The notes under the pieces are model-generated. The model saw only the letters and a program-made list of their open reading frames with translations. It was not told the DNA's origin and searched no databases. A DNA stretch of 6,169 nucleotides from Desulfocapsa sulfexigens (GTDB lineage Bacteria > Desulfobacterota > Desulfobulbia > Desulfobulbales > Desulfocapsaceae): the NCBI GenBank assembly GCA_015661935.1, contig DQVD01000212.1:1-6169 (forward strand), read 5' to 3'. Shown one piece after another: positions 6,127 to 6,169 of this stretch. How positions within the stretch are numbered: the stretch's first letter is position 1; every line of letters starts with the position of its first letter. The translations under genes and the position numbers were made by a program.

Positions 6127-6169
6127 TGCCTCATTTTCGTCCGTTTGGGACTGCGTAGCATATCAGTTA
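6112..6169. mobile_element. Possible IS66-type insertion sequence end, running off window
   Basis: From GTAAGCGTTTACTGGTGCC (6112-6130) onward the sequence resembles the terminal inverted repeat of IS66-family elements, which by recall begin with GTAA, often GTAAGCG, and make 8-bp target duplications. No transposase gene is visible because the window stops 58 nt later. If this is the outer end, the target duplication would be GTACCTCA (6104-6111). Similar ends at 6046 and 6090 leave the true boundary unclear. This rests on a short match only. Confidence 0.25.

Larger units (their letters stand above)
5719..6169. other. Intergenic region without a credible gene
   Basis: These 451 nt are AT-rich and contain no supported coding sequence or tRNA. 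They hold a strong stem-loop, several homopolymer runs (T7 at 5825-5831, C8 at 5851-5858, T8 at 5897-5904, A7 at 5908-5914), a nested inverted repeat, and 15-bp direct repeats near the right edge. The composition looks less AT-rich after about 6046, which fits a junction with different DNA. Confidence 0.55.

Noticed and set aside
5770..6160. CGTAGCAT occurring twice (5770-5777 and about 6154-6161)
   Set aside because: A single 8-mer repeat with unlike flanks is expected by chance and gives no support for a target duplication.
4518..6169. CRISPR array or tRNA in the non-coding parts
   Set aside because: No regularly spaced repeats of 25 nt or more with unique spacers, and no cloverleaf or conserved T-loop sequence, were found.

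Overview
The window reads as a piece of a Gram-negative bacterial chromosome. The best guess is a Desulfobacterota-like ('deltaproteobacterial') or similar environmental lineage. The clues are a complete MoxR/Bat operon, a PEP-CTERM (exosortase-sorted) secreted protein and AT-rich intergenic DNA. This is an inference from gene content; no rRNA or marker gene is present to settle it.

Positions 1-4517 hold a tight minus-strand operon transcribed towards position 1: a MoxR AAA+ ATPase (4517-3456), a soluble DUF58 protein with a von Willebrand A (VWA) fold (3446-2532), a one-helix DUF4381-type membrane protein (2535-2014), BatA (2008-1019) and BatB (1022 to beyond position 1). Gaps are 9 and 5 nt, and two junctions are 4-nt ATGA stop/start overlaps, so translation is probably coupled. 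The set matches the 'aerotolerance' (Bat) operon layout. A MoxR ATPase is thought to remodel or load VWA proteins in a metal-dependent way, and BatA/BatB form a membrane-anchored periplasmic VWA pair. All three VWA proteins keep an intact metal-ion-dependent adhesion site (MIDAS).

Positions 4518-4935 are a 418-nt divergent intergenic region and the most structured unexplained part of the window. It holds a textbook plus-strand hairpin plus U-tract terminator (4600-4634) with no plus-strand gene upstream of it. An extra copy of the left arm (4577-4587) could compete for the right arm. There is also a cluster of GCGACA repeats and a 5'-leader hairpin just ahead of the next gene.

Positions 4936-5718 encode a 260-residue PEP-CTERM protein on the plus strand with a strong ribosome binding site. 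Its signal peptide contains a lipobox-like IAGC as well as a normal type I cleavage site. No exosortase is in the window.

Positions 5719-6169 contain no credible gene. They hold a strong stem-loop after the PEP-CTERM gene, a nested inverted repeat that resembles a minus-strand terminator, and three degenerate 15-bp direct repeats (6046, 6090, 6112). The last repeat resembles the GTAAGCG start of an IS66-type insertion sequence running off the window. The coding part is a known type of system; the possibly new material is in the two non-coding stretches.
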